Origin: Apostichopus japonicus
Lineage: Eukaryota > Echinodermata > Holothuroidea > Aspidochirotida > Stichopodidae
Direction: 5' to 3'
Assembly: GCF_037975245.1 (NCBI RefSeq)
Contig: NC_092583.1
Location: 3,218,764 to 3,282,763, forward strand
Length of the DNA: 64,000 nt
The notes beneath the pieces were generated by a model. It was not told the origin of the DNA. It searched no databases and worked only from the letters and a program-made list of their open reading frames with translations. Shown one piece after another: positions 42,414 to 55,800 of the stretch (positions are counted from its first letter, which is position 1; the number at the start of each line of letters is the position of its first letter). The position numbers were made by a program, and so were the translations under genes.

Positions 42414-43150
42414 GCAATTTACACCATTTAATACACCTTTTGAGTTTTTATCTATTATACCCTGTTAAGCTGGTGGGAATGCACCTTAATACCTGGTGCA
42501 GGGAAATGTAAAGATAAGTCATTGCCCTTTGAACTTGGTGAAGATGGTGTAAAGATTAGGCATTGCACCTTTATATGTGGTGAAGATGGTGTAAATGCTG
42601 GCCGTTTCAGCTTGGTGTAAAGATGGTGTAAAGATTAGAAGTTGCTCCTTTAAACCTCGATGAAGATTATGTCAAGATTTTACCATTGCACCTTTAAACC
42701 TGGTAGGGATGGTGTGAACCCTGTGCCATAGCACCTGGTGACGATGGTGTGAACACTATCTGTTACACCTGTAAGTCTGGTGAAAACAATGTGAACCCTA
42801 TCTATGTAAGCCTAATGGTTATTGTGTACAAATAGATAATTCACAGGTTTAAGTGGTGGGTATGGTGTTAACACTATATGATGCACTAGCGAAAGTGTTG
42901 GGTATGGTGTTAACACTAGATAGTGCACATGTTAATATGGTTGGTATGGTGTTACCACGAGATCATGCACATGATGAATGGTGTTAACACCAGCTAATGT
43001 ACATGCAAATATGGTGCAATATTGGAAACGCTACATTAACATTGGAGCTTTCATCCTGGTGAACAACTGGTGTAAACCCTATTCATAACACCTGTTCATC
43101 TGGTGAGAAAAGGGTGTAATCTCGAATCTGTTACACCATAGACCAGGCGA
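42414..43150 (+). repeat. Degenerate ~41-bp repeat field rich in GGTGTNAA
   Basis: Recurring blocks GATGGTGTAAAGATTA, GGTGTGAACCCT, ATGGTGTTAACACTA, TGCACCTTTAAACCTGG and TTACACC appear every 38-50 bp. The best-kept stretch, about 42855-42995, has a ~41-bp unit: GGTATGGTGTTAACACTA followed by a GTGCAC-like step, four times. The rest is far more diverged. It looks like an ancient tandem repeat decaying in place. No open frame. Confidence 0.7.
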
Positions 43151-45700
43151 TGGATGACACCCGCTTCTAAACTGAACCTGATGAGTTTGGTTTTTGGTAT
43201 TGACACCAAAAATTTTATTTTCAAAACATGGTGCCAGTGGTTTTAATGCTAGTGTAAAGACTTGTGAGCTACAGTTTGCTCTTAAACTCATACCCTTCTT
43301 TCTCATCCTTCTTTCTAATCCTTCTTTCTTCCAGAGTTTTCTTTGTTATGTACAAACGTTTCTTTGGTTAGGGGGGCAAAGCCTCTGTTACCTTCCACTG
43401 TGGATCAATTTCTGAAACTCTGATATTTCACAGAAAGAAAGAGAGAAATAAATAAAGACAGGAATTCTGATCTTAAAATTTATAAAATACGCATCCTAGA
43501 ATTCCACAATAATCTGGTTTAAGCTTCCCTATGGTTATTGGTTGTTACGACTCCTAAAATGTAAATATTAATTTGGCTTGGCAAACAGGTTTTTGAAACA
43601 AAACAAAAATAGATTTTTAAAAAGGAAACAAAACCGCTCCCCTAAGCAATAATAGTGAAAATAATAATAATCAAATCGTGAGTATTTTCTCAGATACTTC
43701 CACCCTAGACAACAACATGATTATATTTTTTAGAATTCTACATTTTCCTTTTTTTTTATATATTATTATCGGTGTATTAAGACAGTAACCTAGATTTTTA
43801 ATTTGTAGTGTAAACATTTTGCAATTAAATCTTCTGCACATATATTATCAGAGCCATTTAAAGTTTAAAAAAAGGAAAAGAAAAGAAATTGAGAAAGTTC
43901 TGTATTGCAAACATCCTTCAGTGTATTGCCGAAAAAAATGGGGGAAAAGGGTTAATGTAATTTAACACATTTATGTTTTCGTAAGCTATGGGATTGTTGA
44001 GGCACACTGTATAACCTACATAGAACCTTTTTTACACCAAATATTGCGTTTGAAACAAGTTGTGGTTTGGGGTTTGTCCAAAATATCAGAGTATCGTTAT
44101 AATTCGATATTTAAATAGGCTGGCCTATTTTATAGAACCAGAAAGGGTTATGCTGTATCAGTTACTCAGTGAATATGAAAGTGGTGTTTTCATAGGTGAA
44201 AAACGTCCGGTTAATACGTGTGCTACGTTAGCTTACATTAAGCCAGTGTTTAAAGCTTTTGTGATTTGTCACATAAGAGACACATAGTTCAGTCCGTTGT
44301 GTGACAACGACAGTAGTTTACGTGCTGAATTTGGTGATCTCGATTTTGTTCAGAGTTATTATGTGAAAATGTTCTTTAACTGGTGTATAAATTACTTGCA
44401 GCCCGGAGCCTCTTGATATAAACACTTGGTCACAATGAATATAGACCCAGGAAGCAGACTTAAAAGATTACAATAGAAATAAAAAAGTATTCATTTTGGT
44501 TTTTTTAACTTTCAACCCCTTCCACCCCTTCCCCCTGCTGTCATTATACGAACGACAGAGGGCATGGTAGCAAAACTTCAAATACAGACTGCGAGAAAAT
44601 GGAGGAGAGTTTTTGTGGGCATAAACATGCACATCTGTTTCCACAATTTGAGTAGTGGAAGGCAAAAATCTGCAACAATTGTGTGAGAGTTTAGAAAGAC
44701 AATTTCTTCCGTAAGAGGAAAATCTTCTTAGTTATTGTATTTTCTAGTTTTTCCGTTCAAATTCTGCTTCTCTAACCGTACACATGTTTAATAATATATG
44801 TATTTTTTTCTATTTAATATCACCCCTTCATTTACCCCCCGCGGTAGTATGTCTCTATAGTATATTGTATCTAGTTAGTATTTGTGACCATTACTAATTC
44901 TCCCTCTCAACAGCTGGATACGCTTTTGCAGTTTTCAAATATATTTTTGCTAATGTTTGAAAATTATGGAGAAATGTGTATAAAGTTATGATGTTATGAT
45001 AAAAAAAAAAATCCACATTTAACAGAAGATTTATTTCACATGTATAAAAATCCTTGTTCTTATTATTATTGACATTATTATTATTATTATTAATTTTTTT
45101 CAGTTAGCAGAAATACCACTATTTGTTGAAGTTTATATATCAGCCGCTGTTAACAGTACATGAAACGGGTTGGTTCCGTAGTTTTGGAAATTAATACAGA
45201 GAACCGCACGCACTGTTTGATGTGGGAACTTTTTAATCTCTTGGTCTCTCAGTTGAAATCATATTTTCATTTTTCCTTACAATATATATATATTTTTTTT
45301 CGGTTTGATCATCAAAAAAAAAAACTAACGAATAACGTCTTGTACTACAAATAAAAGCATTCAATGAATTTCTTCTTTTCGGTTTTCATTCCATGAATTC
45401 GTCAAATTTTTCTTCACGTTTGCTGATGAGAAATGTGAGACAGTTATCCATCTCTCACACCAGACCAACTGCATGATAATGTATAGTACAAATAAGTAGT
45501 GATTTTGGCCAAAATATACAAAGAAAAAATCATTACGCCTAACATTCTAACCCCTGCCTTCTCCTCTCCCCCTGAGCACCTGATGTAGAATATCATAAGC
45601 CTTCAAGAATTGTGAAAGTTTGGGTAAAGGAAATTGTTCACTCAAAATGGCAATTTCTTTCAAATCTGAACGAAGAAGAACATAAGCTTATGCTTGATAA
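43151..45700. other. No gene seen
   Basis: AT-rich intergenic or distal 3' flank. Several AATAAA motifs (for example near 43450, 44476 and 45349) could end transcripts. A TTATTATT run lies near 45060-45095. No element recognised. Confidence 0.45.
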
Positions 45701-46035
45701 AAGAGCTTATGATTGATAAATTAAAAAAAGGTTGCTCTTCCACACTCATATCATTTTAGGAAGAATCGCCAAAATCGCAATTTTGATCAAAATTTGCAAA
45801 ATGATATAGAAAATACCATAACATTTTAATCCCAAAAATTTTCGTAAGGGTGCTCATCTGGATTCGTTAAGGATTTTTCTCAAGTCTCAAGTAGATTCCA
45901 GGGTACTTTAAGCTTCGTTTAGCAATATTAATATCATATGCCTTTAAATGAGGTTTTATGGTATTTGCTTTCATATGAGGAAAATTATACCTGATATGTA
46001 AAGAGAAGAGCTTTCTTTATACATCGTCTACATAA
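45700..46035. repeat. Degenerate edge monomer(s) of the satellite
   Basis: From about 45755 the sequence AGGAAGAATCGCCAAAATCGC and then CGTAAGGGTGCTCATCTGG follow the satellite order but with many substitutions. The next monomer, from about 46030, is much closer to consensus. Decay at the edge is typical of satellites homogenised from within, and it sets the gene-side border of the array. Confidence 0.8.
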
Positions 46036-47250
46036 TTTTGGGAAGAATTGAAGAAGTCGCGATTTTGGCCAAAATTTGACAAAATCATAAGCCTTACAAA
46101 ATTACCAAATTTGGACCAAAAATGGAATGCCCTAAATATCCGTCAGGGTACTCATCCGGATTCGTTAAGCTCTGTGATGGATATTCCTCGAGTCTCAAAA
46201 TGGATTTACAGGGATTTTTATGCTTCATTTCGCATTATTAATATCATATTCCTTTGAATCAAGTTTTATGGCATTTACTTTCATATGGGAAACAATATGA
46301 GGAAAATTATACCTGATATGTAAAGAGAAGAGCTTTATACATCTTCTACATAATTTTGGGAAGAATTGAAAAAGTCGCGATTTTGGCCAAAATTTGACAA
46401 AATCATAAGGGGTTAGCCTTACAAAATTGCCAAATTTGGACCAAATATGGAATTTCTTAAATTTACGTCAGGGTGCTTATGGGGATTCTTAAAGCTCAGT
46501 TATGGATTTTCCTCAAGTCTCAAAGTGGATTTACAGGGATTTTTAAGCTTCATTTCGCATTATTAATATCATATTCCTTTGAATAAAGTTTTATGGTATT
46601 TACTTTCATATGGGAAACAATATGAGGAAAATTATACCTGAAATGTAAAGAGAAGAGCTTTATACATCGTCTACATAATTTTGGGAAGAATTGAAAAAGT
46701 CGCGATTTTGGCCAAAATTTGACCAAATCATAATTACATGCCTTACGAAATTGCCAAATTTGGACCAAAAATGGAATTTCTTAAATTGACGTCAGGGTGC
46801 TCATATGGATTTGTTAAGCTCTGTGATGGATATTCCTCCAGTCTCCAGTGGATTCCAGGGTACTTTAAGCTTCGTTTCGCATTATTAATAATATTATATT
46901 CCTTTGAATCAAGTTTTATGGTATTTACTTTCATGTGGGAAACAATATGAGGAAAATTATACCTGATATGTAAAGAGAAGAGCTTTATACATCGTCTACA
47001 TAATTTCGGGAAGAATTGAAAAAGTCGCGATTTTGGCCAAAATTTGACCAAATCATAAGGGGTTAGCCTTACAAAATTGCCAAATTTGGACCAAAAATGG
47101 AATTTCTTAAATTGACGTCAGGGTGCTCATATGGATTTGTTAAGCTCTGTGATGGATATTCCTCCAGTCTCCAGTGGATTCCAGGGTACTTTAAGCTTCG
47201 TTTCGCATTATTAATAATATTATATTCCTTTGAATCAAGTTTTATGGTAT

Positions 47251-49040
47251 TTACTTTTACTGATATGTAAAGAGAAGAGCTTTATACATCGTCTACATAA
47301 TTTTGGGAAGAATTGAAAAAGTCGCGATTTTGGCCAAAATTTGACCAAATCATAAGGGGTTAGCTTCATTTCGCATTATTAATATCATATTTCCTTGAAT
47401 AAAGTTTTATGGTATTTACTTTCATATGGGAAACAATATGAGGAAAATTATACCTGATATGTAAAGAGAAGAGCTTTATATATCGTCTACATAATTTTGG
47501 GAAGAATTGAAAAAGTCGCGATTTTGGCCAAAATTTGACAAAATCATAAGGGGTTAGCCTTACAAAATTGCCAAATTTGGACCAAAAATGGAATGCCCCA
47601 AATATCCGTCAGGGTACTCATTTGGATTCGTTAAGCTCTGTGATGGATATTCCTCCAGTCTCCAGTGGATTCCAGGGTACTTTAGGCTTCATTTCGCATT
47701 ATTACTATCATATTCCTTTGAATAGAGTTTTATGGTATTTACTTTCATGTGGGAAACAATATGAGGAAAATTATACCTGATATGTAAAGAGAAGAGCTTT
47801 ATACATCGTCTACATAATTTTGGGAAGAATTGAAAAAGTCGCGATTTTGGCCAAAATTTGACAAAATCATAAGGGGTTAGCCTTACAAAATTGCCAAATT
47901 TGGACCAAAAATGGAATTTCTTAAATTGACGTCAGGGTGCTCATATGGATTTGTTAAGCTCTGTGATGGATATTCCTCCAGTCTCCAGTGGATTCCAGGG
48001 TACTTTAAGCTTCGTTTCGCATTATTAATAATATTATATTCCTTTGAATCAAGTTTTATGGTATTTACTTTCATATGGGAAACAATATGAGGAAAATTAT
48101 ACCTGATATGTAAAGAGAAGAGCTTTATACATCGTCTACATAATTTTGGGAAGAATTGAAAAAGTCGCGATTTTGGCCAAATTTGACAAAATCATAAGGG
48201 GTTAGCCTTACAAAATTGCCAAATTTGGACCAAATATGGAATTTCTTAAATTTACGTCAGGGTGCTTATGGGGATTTTTAAAGCTCAGTTATGGATTTTC
48301 GTCAAGTCTCAAAGTGGATTTACAGGGATTTTTAAGCTTCATTTCGCATTATTAATATCATATTTCCGTGAATAAAGTTTTATGGTATTTACTTTCATAT
48401 GGGAAACAATATGAGGAAAATTATACCTGAAATGTAAAGAGAAGAGCTTTATACATCGTCTACATAATTTTGGGAAGAATTGAAAAAGTCGCGATTTTGG
48501 CCAAAATTTGACCAAATCATAAGGGGTTAGCCTTACAAAATTGCCAAATTTGGACCAAAAATGGAATTTCTTAAATTGACGTCAGGGTGCTCATATGGAT
48601 TTGTTAAGCTCTGTGATGGATATTCCTCCAGTCTCCAGTGGATTCCAGGGTACTTTAAGCTTCGTTTCGCATTATTAATAATATTATATTCCTTTGAATC
48701 AAGTTTTATGGTATTTACTTTCATGTGGGAAACAATATGAGGAAAATTATACCTGATATGTAAAGAGAAGAGCTTTATACATCGTCTACATAATTTCGGG
48801 AAGAATTGAAAAAGTCGCGATTTTGGCCAAAATTTGACCAAATCATAAGGGGTTAGCCTTACAAAATTGCCAAATTTGGACCAAAAATGGAATTTCTTAA
48901 ATTGACGTCAGGGTGCTCATATGGATTTGTTAAGCTCTGTGATGGATATTCCTCCAGTCTCCAGTGGATTCCAGGGTACTTTAAGCTTCGTTTCGCATTA
49001 TTAATAATATTATATTCCTTTGAATCAAGTTTTATGGTAT
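47251..49040. repeat. 1790-bp higher-order repeat unit
   Basis: A rare junction, TTACTTTTACTGATATG (a monomer missing about 30 bp around the GGGAAACAATATGAGG block), is followed about 100 bp later by a second one, GGGGTTAGCTTCATTTCGC (a large internal deletion). The pair recurs at 47251, 49041, 51804, 59584 and 61374. Spacings are 1790, 2763 (1790 + 973), 7780 and 1790. The unit holds about five full monomers plus the shortened pair. Confidence 0.9.
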
Positions 49041-49672
49041 TTACTTTTACTGATATGTAAAGAGAAGAGCTTTATACATCGTCTACATAATTTTGGGAAG
49101 AATTGAAAAAGTCCCGATTTTGGCCAAAATTTGACCAAATCATAAGGGGTTAGCTTCATTTCGCATTATTAATATCATATTTCCTTGAATAAAGTTTTAT
49201 GGTATTTACTTTCATATGGGAAACAATATGAGGAAAATTATACCTGATATGTAAAGAGAAGAGCTTTATATATCGTCTACATAATTTTGGGAAGAATTGA
49301 AAAAGTCGCGATTTTGGCAAAAATTTGACAAAATCATAAGGGGTTAGCCTTACAAAATTGCCAAATTTGGACCAAAAATGGAATGCCCAAAATATCCGTC
49401 AGGGTACTCATCTGGATTCGTTAAGCTCTGTGATGGATATTCCTCGAGTCTCCAGTGGATTCCAGGGTACTTTAGGCTTCATTTCGCATTATTAATATCA
49501 TATTCCTTTGAATAGAGTTTTATGGTATTTACTTTCATGTGGGAAACAATATGAGGAAAATTATACCTGATATGTAAAGAGAAGAGCTTTATACATCGTC
49601 TACATAATTTTGGGAAGAATTGAAAAAGTCGCGATTTTGGCCAAAATTTGACCAAATCATAAGGGGTTAGCC

Positions 49673-51618
49673 TTACAAAATTGCCAAATTTGGACCAAAA
49701 ATGGAATTTCTTAAATTGACGTCAGGGTGCTCATATGGATTTGTTAAGCTCTGTGATGGATATTCCTCCAGTCTCCAGTGGATTCCAGGGTACTTTAAGC
49801 TTCGTTTCGCATTATTAATAATATTATATTCCTTTGAATCAAGTTTTATGGTATTTACTTTCATATGGGAAACAATATGAGGAAAATTATACCTGATATG
49901 TAAAGAGAAGAGCTTTATACATCGTCTACATAATTTTGGGAAGAATTGAAAAAGTCGCGATTTTGGCCAAAATTTGACAAAATCATAAGGGGTTAGCCTT
50001 ACAAAATTGCCAAATTTGGACCAAATATGGAATTTCTTAAATTTACGTCAGGGTGCTTATGGGGATTTTTAAAGCTCAGTTATGGATTTTCGTCAAGTCT
50101 CAAAGTGGATTTACAGGGATTTTTAAGCTTCATTTCGCATTATTAATATCATATTTCCGTGAATAAAGTTTTATGGTATTTACTTTCATATGGGAAACAA
50201 TATGAGGAAAATTATACCTGAAATGTAAAGAGAAGAGCTTTATACATCGTCTACATAATTTTGGGAAGAATTGAAAAAGTCGCGATTTTGGCCAAAATTT
50301 GACCAAATCATAATTACATGCCTTACGAAATTGCCAAATTTGGACCAAAAATGGAATTTCTTAAATTGACGTCAGGGTGCTCATATGGATTTGTTAAGCT
50401 CTGTGATGGATATTCCTCCAGTCTCCAGTGGATTCCAGGGTACTTTAAGCTTCGTTTCGCATTATTAATATCATATTCCTTTGAATAGAGTTTTATGGTA
50501 TTTACTTTCATGTGGGAAACAATATGAGGAAAATTATACCTGATATGTAAAGAGAAGAGCTTTATACATCGTCTACATAATTTTGGGAAGAATTGAAAAA
50601 GTCGCGATTTTGGCCAAAATTTGACCAAATCATAAGGGGTTAGCCTTACAAAATTGCCAAATTTGGACCAAAAATGGAATTTCTTAAATTGACGTCAGGG
50701 TGCTCATATGGATTTGTTAAGCTCTGTGATGGATATTCCTCCAGTCTCCAGTGGATTCCAGGGTACTTTAAGCTTCGTTTCGCATTATTAATAATATTAT
50801 ATTCCTTTGAATCAAGTTTTATGGTATTTACTTTCATATGGGAAACAATATGAGGAAAATTATACCTGATATGTAAAGAGAAGAGCTTTATACATCGTCT
50901 ACATAATTTTGGGAAGAATTGAAAAAGTCGCGATTTTGGCCAAAATTTGACAAAATCATAAGGGGTTAGCCTTACAAAATTGCCAAATTTGGACCAAATA
51001 TGGAATTTCTTAAATTTACGTCAGGGTGCTTATGGGGATTTTTAAAGCTCAGTTATGGATTTTCGTCAAGTCTCAAAGTGGATTTACAGGGATTTTTAAG
51101 CTTCATTTCGCATTATTAATATCATATTTCCGTGAATAAAGTTTTATGGTATTTACTTTCATATGGGAAACAATATGAGGAAAATTATACCTGAAATGTA
51201 AAGAGAAGAGCTTTATACATCGTCTACATAATTTTGGGAAGAATTGAAAAAGTCGCGATTTTGGCCAAAATTTGACCAAATCATAATTACATGCCTTACG
51301 AAATTGCCAAATTTGGACCAAAAATGGAATTTCTTAAATTGACGTCAGGGTGCTCATATGGATTTGTTAAGCTCTGTGATGGATATTCCTCCAGTCTCCA
51401 GTGGATTCCAGGGTACTTTAAGCTTCGTTTCGCATTATTAATAATATTATATTCCTTTGAATCAAGTTTTATGGTATTTACTTTCATGTGGGAAACAATA
51501 TGAGGAAAATTATACCTGATATGTAAAGAGAAGAGCTTTATACATCGTCTACATAATTTCGGGAAGAATTGAAAAAGTCGCGATTTTGGCCAAAATTTGA
51601 CCAAATCATAAGGGGTTA
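49673..51618. repeat. 973-bp trimer duplicated in tandem
   Basis: Three consecutive monomers (types B, C, B, with a TAATTACATGCCTTACG junction before the third) occur at 49673-50645 and again at 50646-51618. Corresponding points differ by exactly 973 bp. The first copy's third monomer carries some differences near CATTATTAATATCATATTC, so the two are not fully identical. Confidence 0.88.
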
Positions 51619-52899
51619 GCCTTACAAAATTGCCAAATTTGGACCAAAAATGGAATTTCTTAAATTGACGTCAGGGTGCTCATATGGATTTGTTAAGCTC
51701 TGTGATGGATATTCCTCCAGTCTCCAGTGGATTCCAGGGTACTTTAAGCTTCGTTTCGCATTATTAATAATATTATATTCCTTTGAATCAAGTTTTATGG
51801 TATTTACTTTTACTGATATGTAAAGAGAAGAGCTTTATACATCGTCTACATAATTTTGGGAAGAATTGAAAAAGTCCCGATTTTGGCCAAAATTTGACCA
51901 AATCATAAGGGGTTAGCTTCATTTCGCATTATTAATATCATATTTCCTTGAATAAAGTTTTATGGTATTTACTTTCATATGGGAAACAATATGAGGAAAA
52001 TTATACCTGATATGTAAAGAGAAGAGCTTTATATATCGTCTACATAATTTTGGGAAGAATTGAAAAAGTCGCGATTTTGGCCAAAATTTGACAAAATCAT
52101 AAGGGGTTAGCCTTACAAAATTGCCAAATTTGGACCAAAAATGGAATGCCCAAAATATCCGTCAGGGTACTCATTTGGATTCGTTAAGCTCTGTGATGGA
52201 TATTCCTCGAGTCTCCAGTGGATTCCAGGGTACTTTAGGCTTCATTTCGCATTATTAATATCATATTCCTTTGAATAGAGTTTTATGGTATTTACTTTCA
52301 TGTGGGAAACAATATGAGGAAAATTATACCTGAAATGTAAAGAGAAGAGCTTTATACATCGTCTACATAATTTTGGGAAGAATTGAAAAAGTCGCGATTT
52401 TGGCCAAAATTTGACAAAATCATAAGGGGTTAGCCTTACAAAATTGCCAAATTTGGACCAAAAATGGAATGCCCCAAATATCCGTGAGGGTACTCATCTG
52501 GATTCGTTAAGCTCTGTGATGGATATTCCTCGAGTCTCCAGTGGATTCCAGGGTACTTTAGGCTTCGTTTCGCATTATTAATATCATATTCCTTTGAATA
52601 GAGTTTTATGGTATTTACTTTCATGTGGGAAACAATATGAGGAAAATTATACCTGAAATGTAAAGAGAAGAGCTTTATACATCGTCTACATAATTTTGGG
52701 AAGAATTGAAAAAGTCGCGATTTTGGCCAAAATTTGACCAAATCATAAGGGGTTAGCCTTACAAAATTGCCAAATTTGGACCAAAAATGGAATGCCCCAA
52801 ATATCCGTCAGGGTACTCATTTGGATTCGTTAAGCTCTGTGATGGATATTCCTCGAGTCTCCAGTGGATTCCAGGGTACTTTAGGCTTCATTTCGCATT

Positions 52900-55800
52900 A
52901 TTAATATCATATTCCTTTGAATAGAGTTTTATGGTATTTACTTTCATGTGGGAAACAATATGAGGAAAATTATACCTGATATGTAAAGAGAAGAGCTTTA
53001 TACATCGTCTACATAATTTTGGGAAGAATTGAAAAAGTCGCGATTTTGGCCAAAATTTGACAAAATCATAAGGGGTTAGCCTTACAAAATTGCCAAATTT
53101 GGACCAAAAATGGAATTTCTTAAATTTACGTCAGGGTGCTTATGGGGATTCTTAAAGCTCAGTTATGGATTTTCCTCAAGTCTCAAAATGGATTTACAGG
53201 GATTTTTAAGCTTCGTTTCGCATTATTAATAATATTATATTCCTTTGAATCAATTTTTATGGCATTTACTTTCATATGGGAAACAATATGAGGATAATTA
53301 TACCTGATATGTAAAGAGAAGAGCTTTATACATCGTCTACATAATTTTGGGAAGAATTGAAAAAGTCGCGATTTTGGCAAAAATTTGACCAAATCATAAG
53401 GGGTTAGCCTTACAAAATTGCCAAATTTGGACCAAAAATGGAATGCCCCAAATATCCGTCAGGGTACTCATCTGGATTCGTTTAGCTCTGTGATGGATAT
53501 TCCTCGAGTCTCCAGTGGATTCCAGGGTACTTTAGGCTTCGTTTCGCATTATTAATATCATATTCCTTTGAATAGAGTTTTATGGTATTTACTTTCATAT
53601 GGGAAACAATATGAGAAATATTATACCTGATATGTAAAGAGAAGAGCTTTATACATCGTCTACATAACTTTGGGAAGAATTGAAAAAGTCGCGATTTTGG
53701 ACAAAATTTGACAAAATCATAAAATTGCCAAATTTGGACCAAAAATGGAATGCCCCAAATATCCGTCAGGGTACCCGTCTGGATTCGTTTAGCCCTGTGA
53801 TGGATATTCCGCCAGTCTCCAGTGGATTCCAGGGTACTTTAAGCTTCGTTTCGCATTATTAATATCATATTCCTTTGAATAAAGTTTTATGGTATTTACT
53901 TTCATATGGGAAACAATATGAGGAAAATTATACCTGATATGTAAAGAGAAGAGCTTTACACATCGTCTACATAATTTTGGGAAGAATTGAAAAAGTCCCG
54001 AATTTGGCCAAAATTTGACAAAATCATAAGGGGTTAGCCTTACAAAATTGCCAAATTTGGACCAAAAATGGAATGCCCCAAATATCCGTCAGGGTACTCA
54101 TCTTGATTCGTTAAGCTCTGTGATGGATATTCCTCGAGTCTCCAGTGGATTCCAGGGTACTTTAAGCTTCGTTTCGCATTATTAATAATATTATATTCCT
54201 TTGAATCAAGTTTTATGGCATTTACTTTCATATGGGAAACAATATGAGGAAAATTATACCTGATATGTAAAGAGAAGAGCTTTATACATCGTCTACATAA
54301 TTTTGGGAAGAATTGAAAAAGTCGCGATTTTGGCCAAAATTTGACAAAATCATAAGGGCCTTACAAAATTGCCAAATTTGGACCAAAAATGGAATTTCTT
54401 AAATTTACGTCAGGGTGCTCATATGGATTCGTTAAGCTCTGTGATGGATATTCCTCGAGTCTCCAGTGGATTCCAGGGTACTTTAAGCTTCGTTTCGCAT
54501 TATTAATAATATTATATTCCTTTGAATCAAGTTTTATGGCATTTACTTTCATATGGGAAACAATATGAGGAAACTTATACCTGATATGTAAAGAGAAGAG
54601 CTTTACACATCGTCTACATAATTTTGGGAAGAATTGAAAAAGTCGCGATTTTGGCCAAAATTTGACAAAATCATAAGGGGTTAGCCTTACAAAATTGCCA
54701 AATTTGGACCAAAAATGGAATGCCCCAAATGTCCGTCAGGGTACTCATCTGGATTCGTTTAGCTCTGTGATGGATATTCCTCGAGTCTCCAGTGGATTCC
54801 AGGGTACTTTAGGCTTCGTTTTGTATTATTAATATCATATTCCTTTGAATAGAGTTTTATGGTATTTACTTTCATATGGGAAACAATATGAGGAAAATTA
54901 TACCTGATATGTAAAGAGAAGAGCTTTATACATCGTCCACATAACTTTGGGAAGAATTGCAAAAGTCGCGATTTTGGCCAAAATTTGACAAAATCATCAG
55001 GGGTTAGCGTTACAAAATTGCCAAATTTTGACCAAATATGGAATGCCCCAAATATCCGTCAGGGTACTCATCTGGATTCGTTTAGCTCTGTGATGGATAT
55101 TCCTCGAGTCTCCAGTGGATTCCAGGGTACTTTAGGCTTCGTTTCGAATTATTAATATCATATTCCTTTGAATAGAGTTTTGTGGTTGTCACTTTCAAAT
55201 GGGAAACAATATGAGGAAAATTATACCTGATATGTAAAGAGAAGAGCTTTATACATCGTCTACATAATTTTGTGATGGATATTCCTCCAGTCTCCAGTGG
55301 ATTCCAGGGTACTTTAGGCTTCGTTTCGCATTATTAATATCATATTCCTTTGAATAGAGTTTTATGGTATTTACTTTCATATGGGAAACAATATGAGGAA
55401 AATTATACCTGATATGTAAAGAGAAGAGCTTTATACATCGTCTACATAATTTTGGGAAGAATTGAAAAAGTCGCGATTTTGGCCAAAATTTGACAAAATC
55501 ATAAGGGGTTAGCCTTACAAAATTGCCAAATTTGGACCAAAAATGGAATGCCCCAAATATCCGTCAGGGTACTCATTTGGATTCGTTAAGCTCTGTGATG
55601 GATATTCCTCGAGTCTCCAGTGGATTCCAGGGTACTTTAGGCTTCATTTCGCATTATTAATATCATATTCCTTTGAATAGAGTTTTATGGTATTTACTTT
55701 CATGTGGGAAACAATATGAGGAAAATTATACCTGATATGTAAAGAGAAGAGCTTTATACATCGTCTACATAATTTTGGGAAGAATTGAAAAAGTCGCGAT

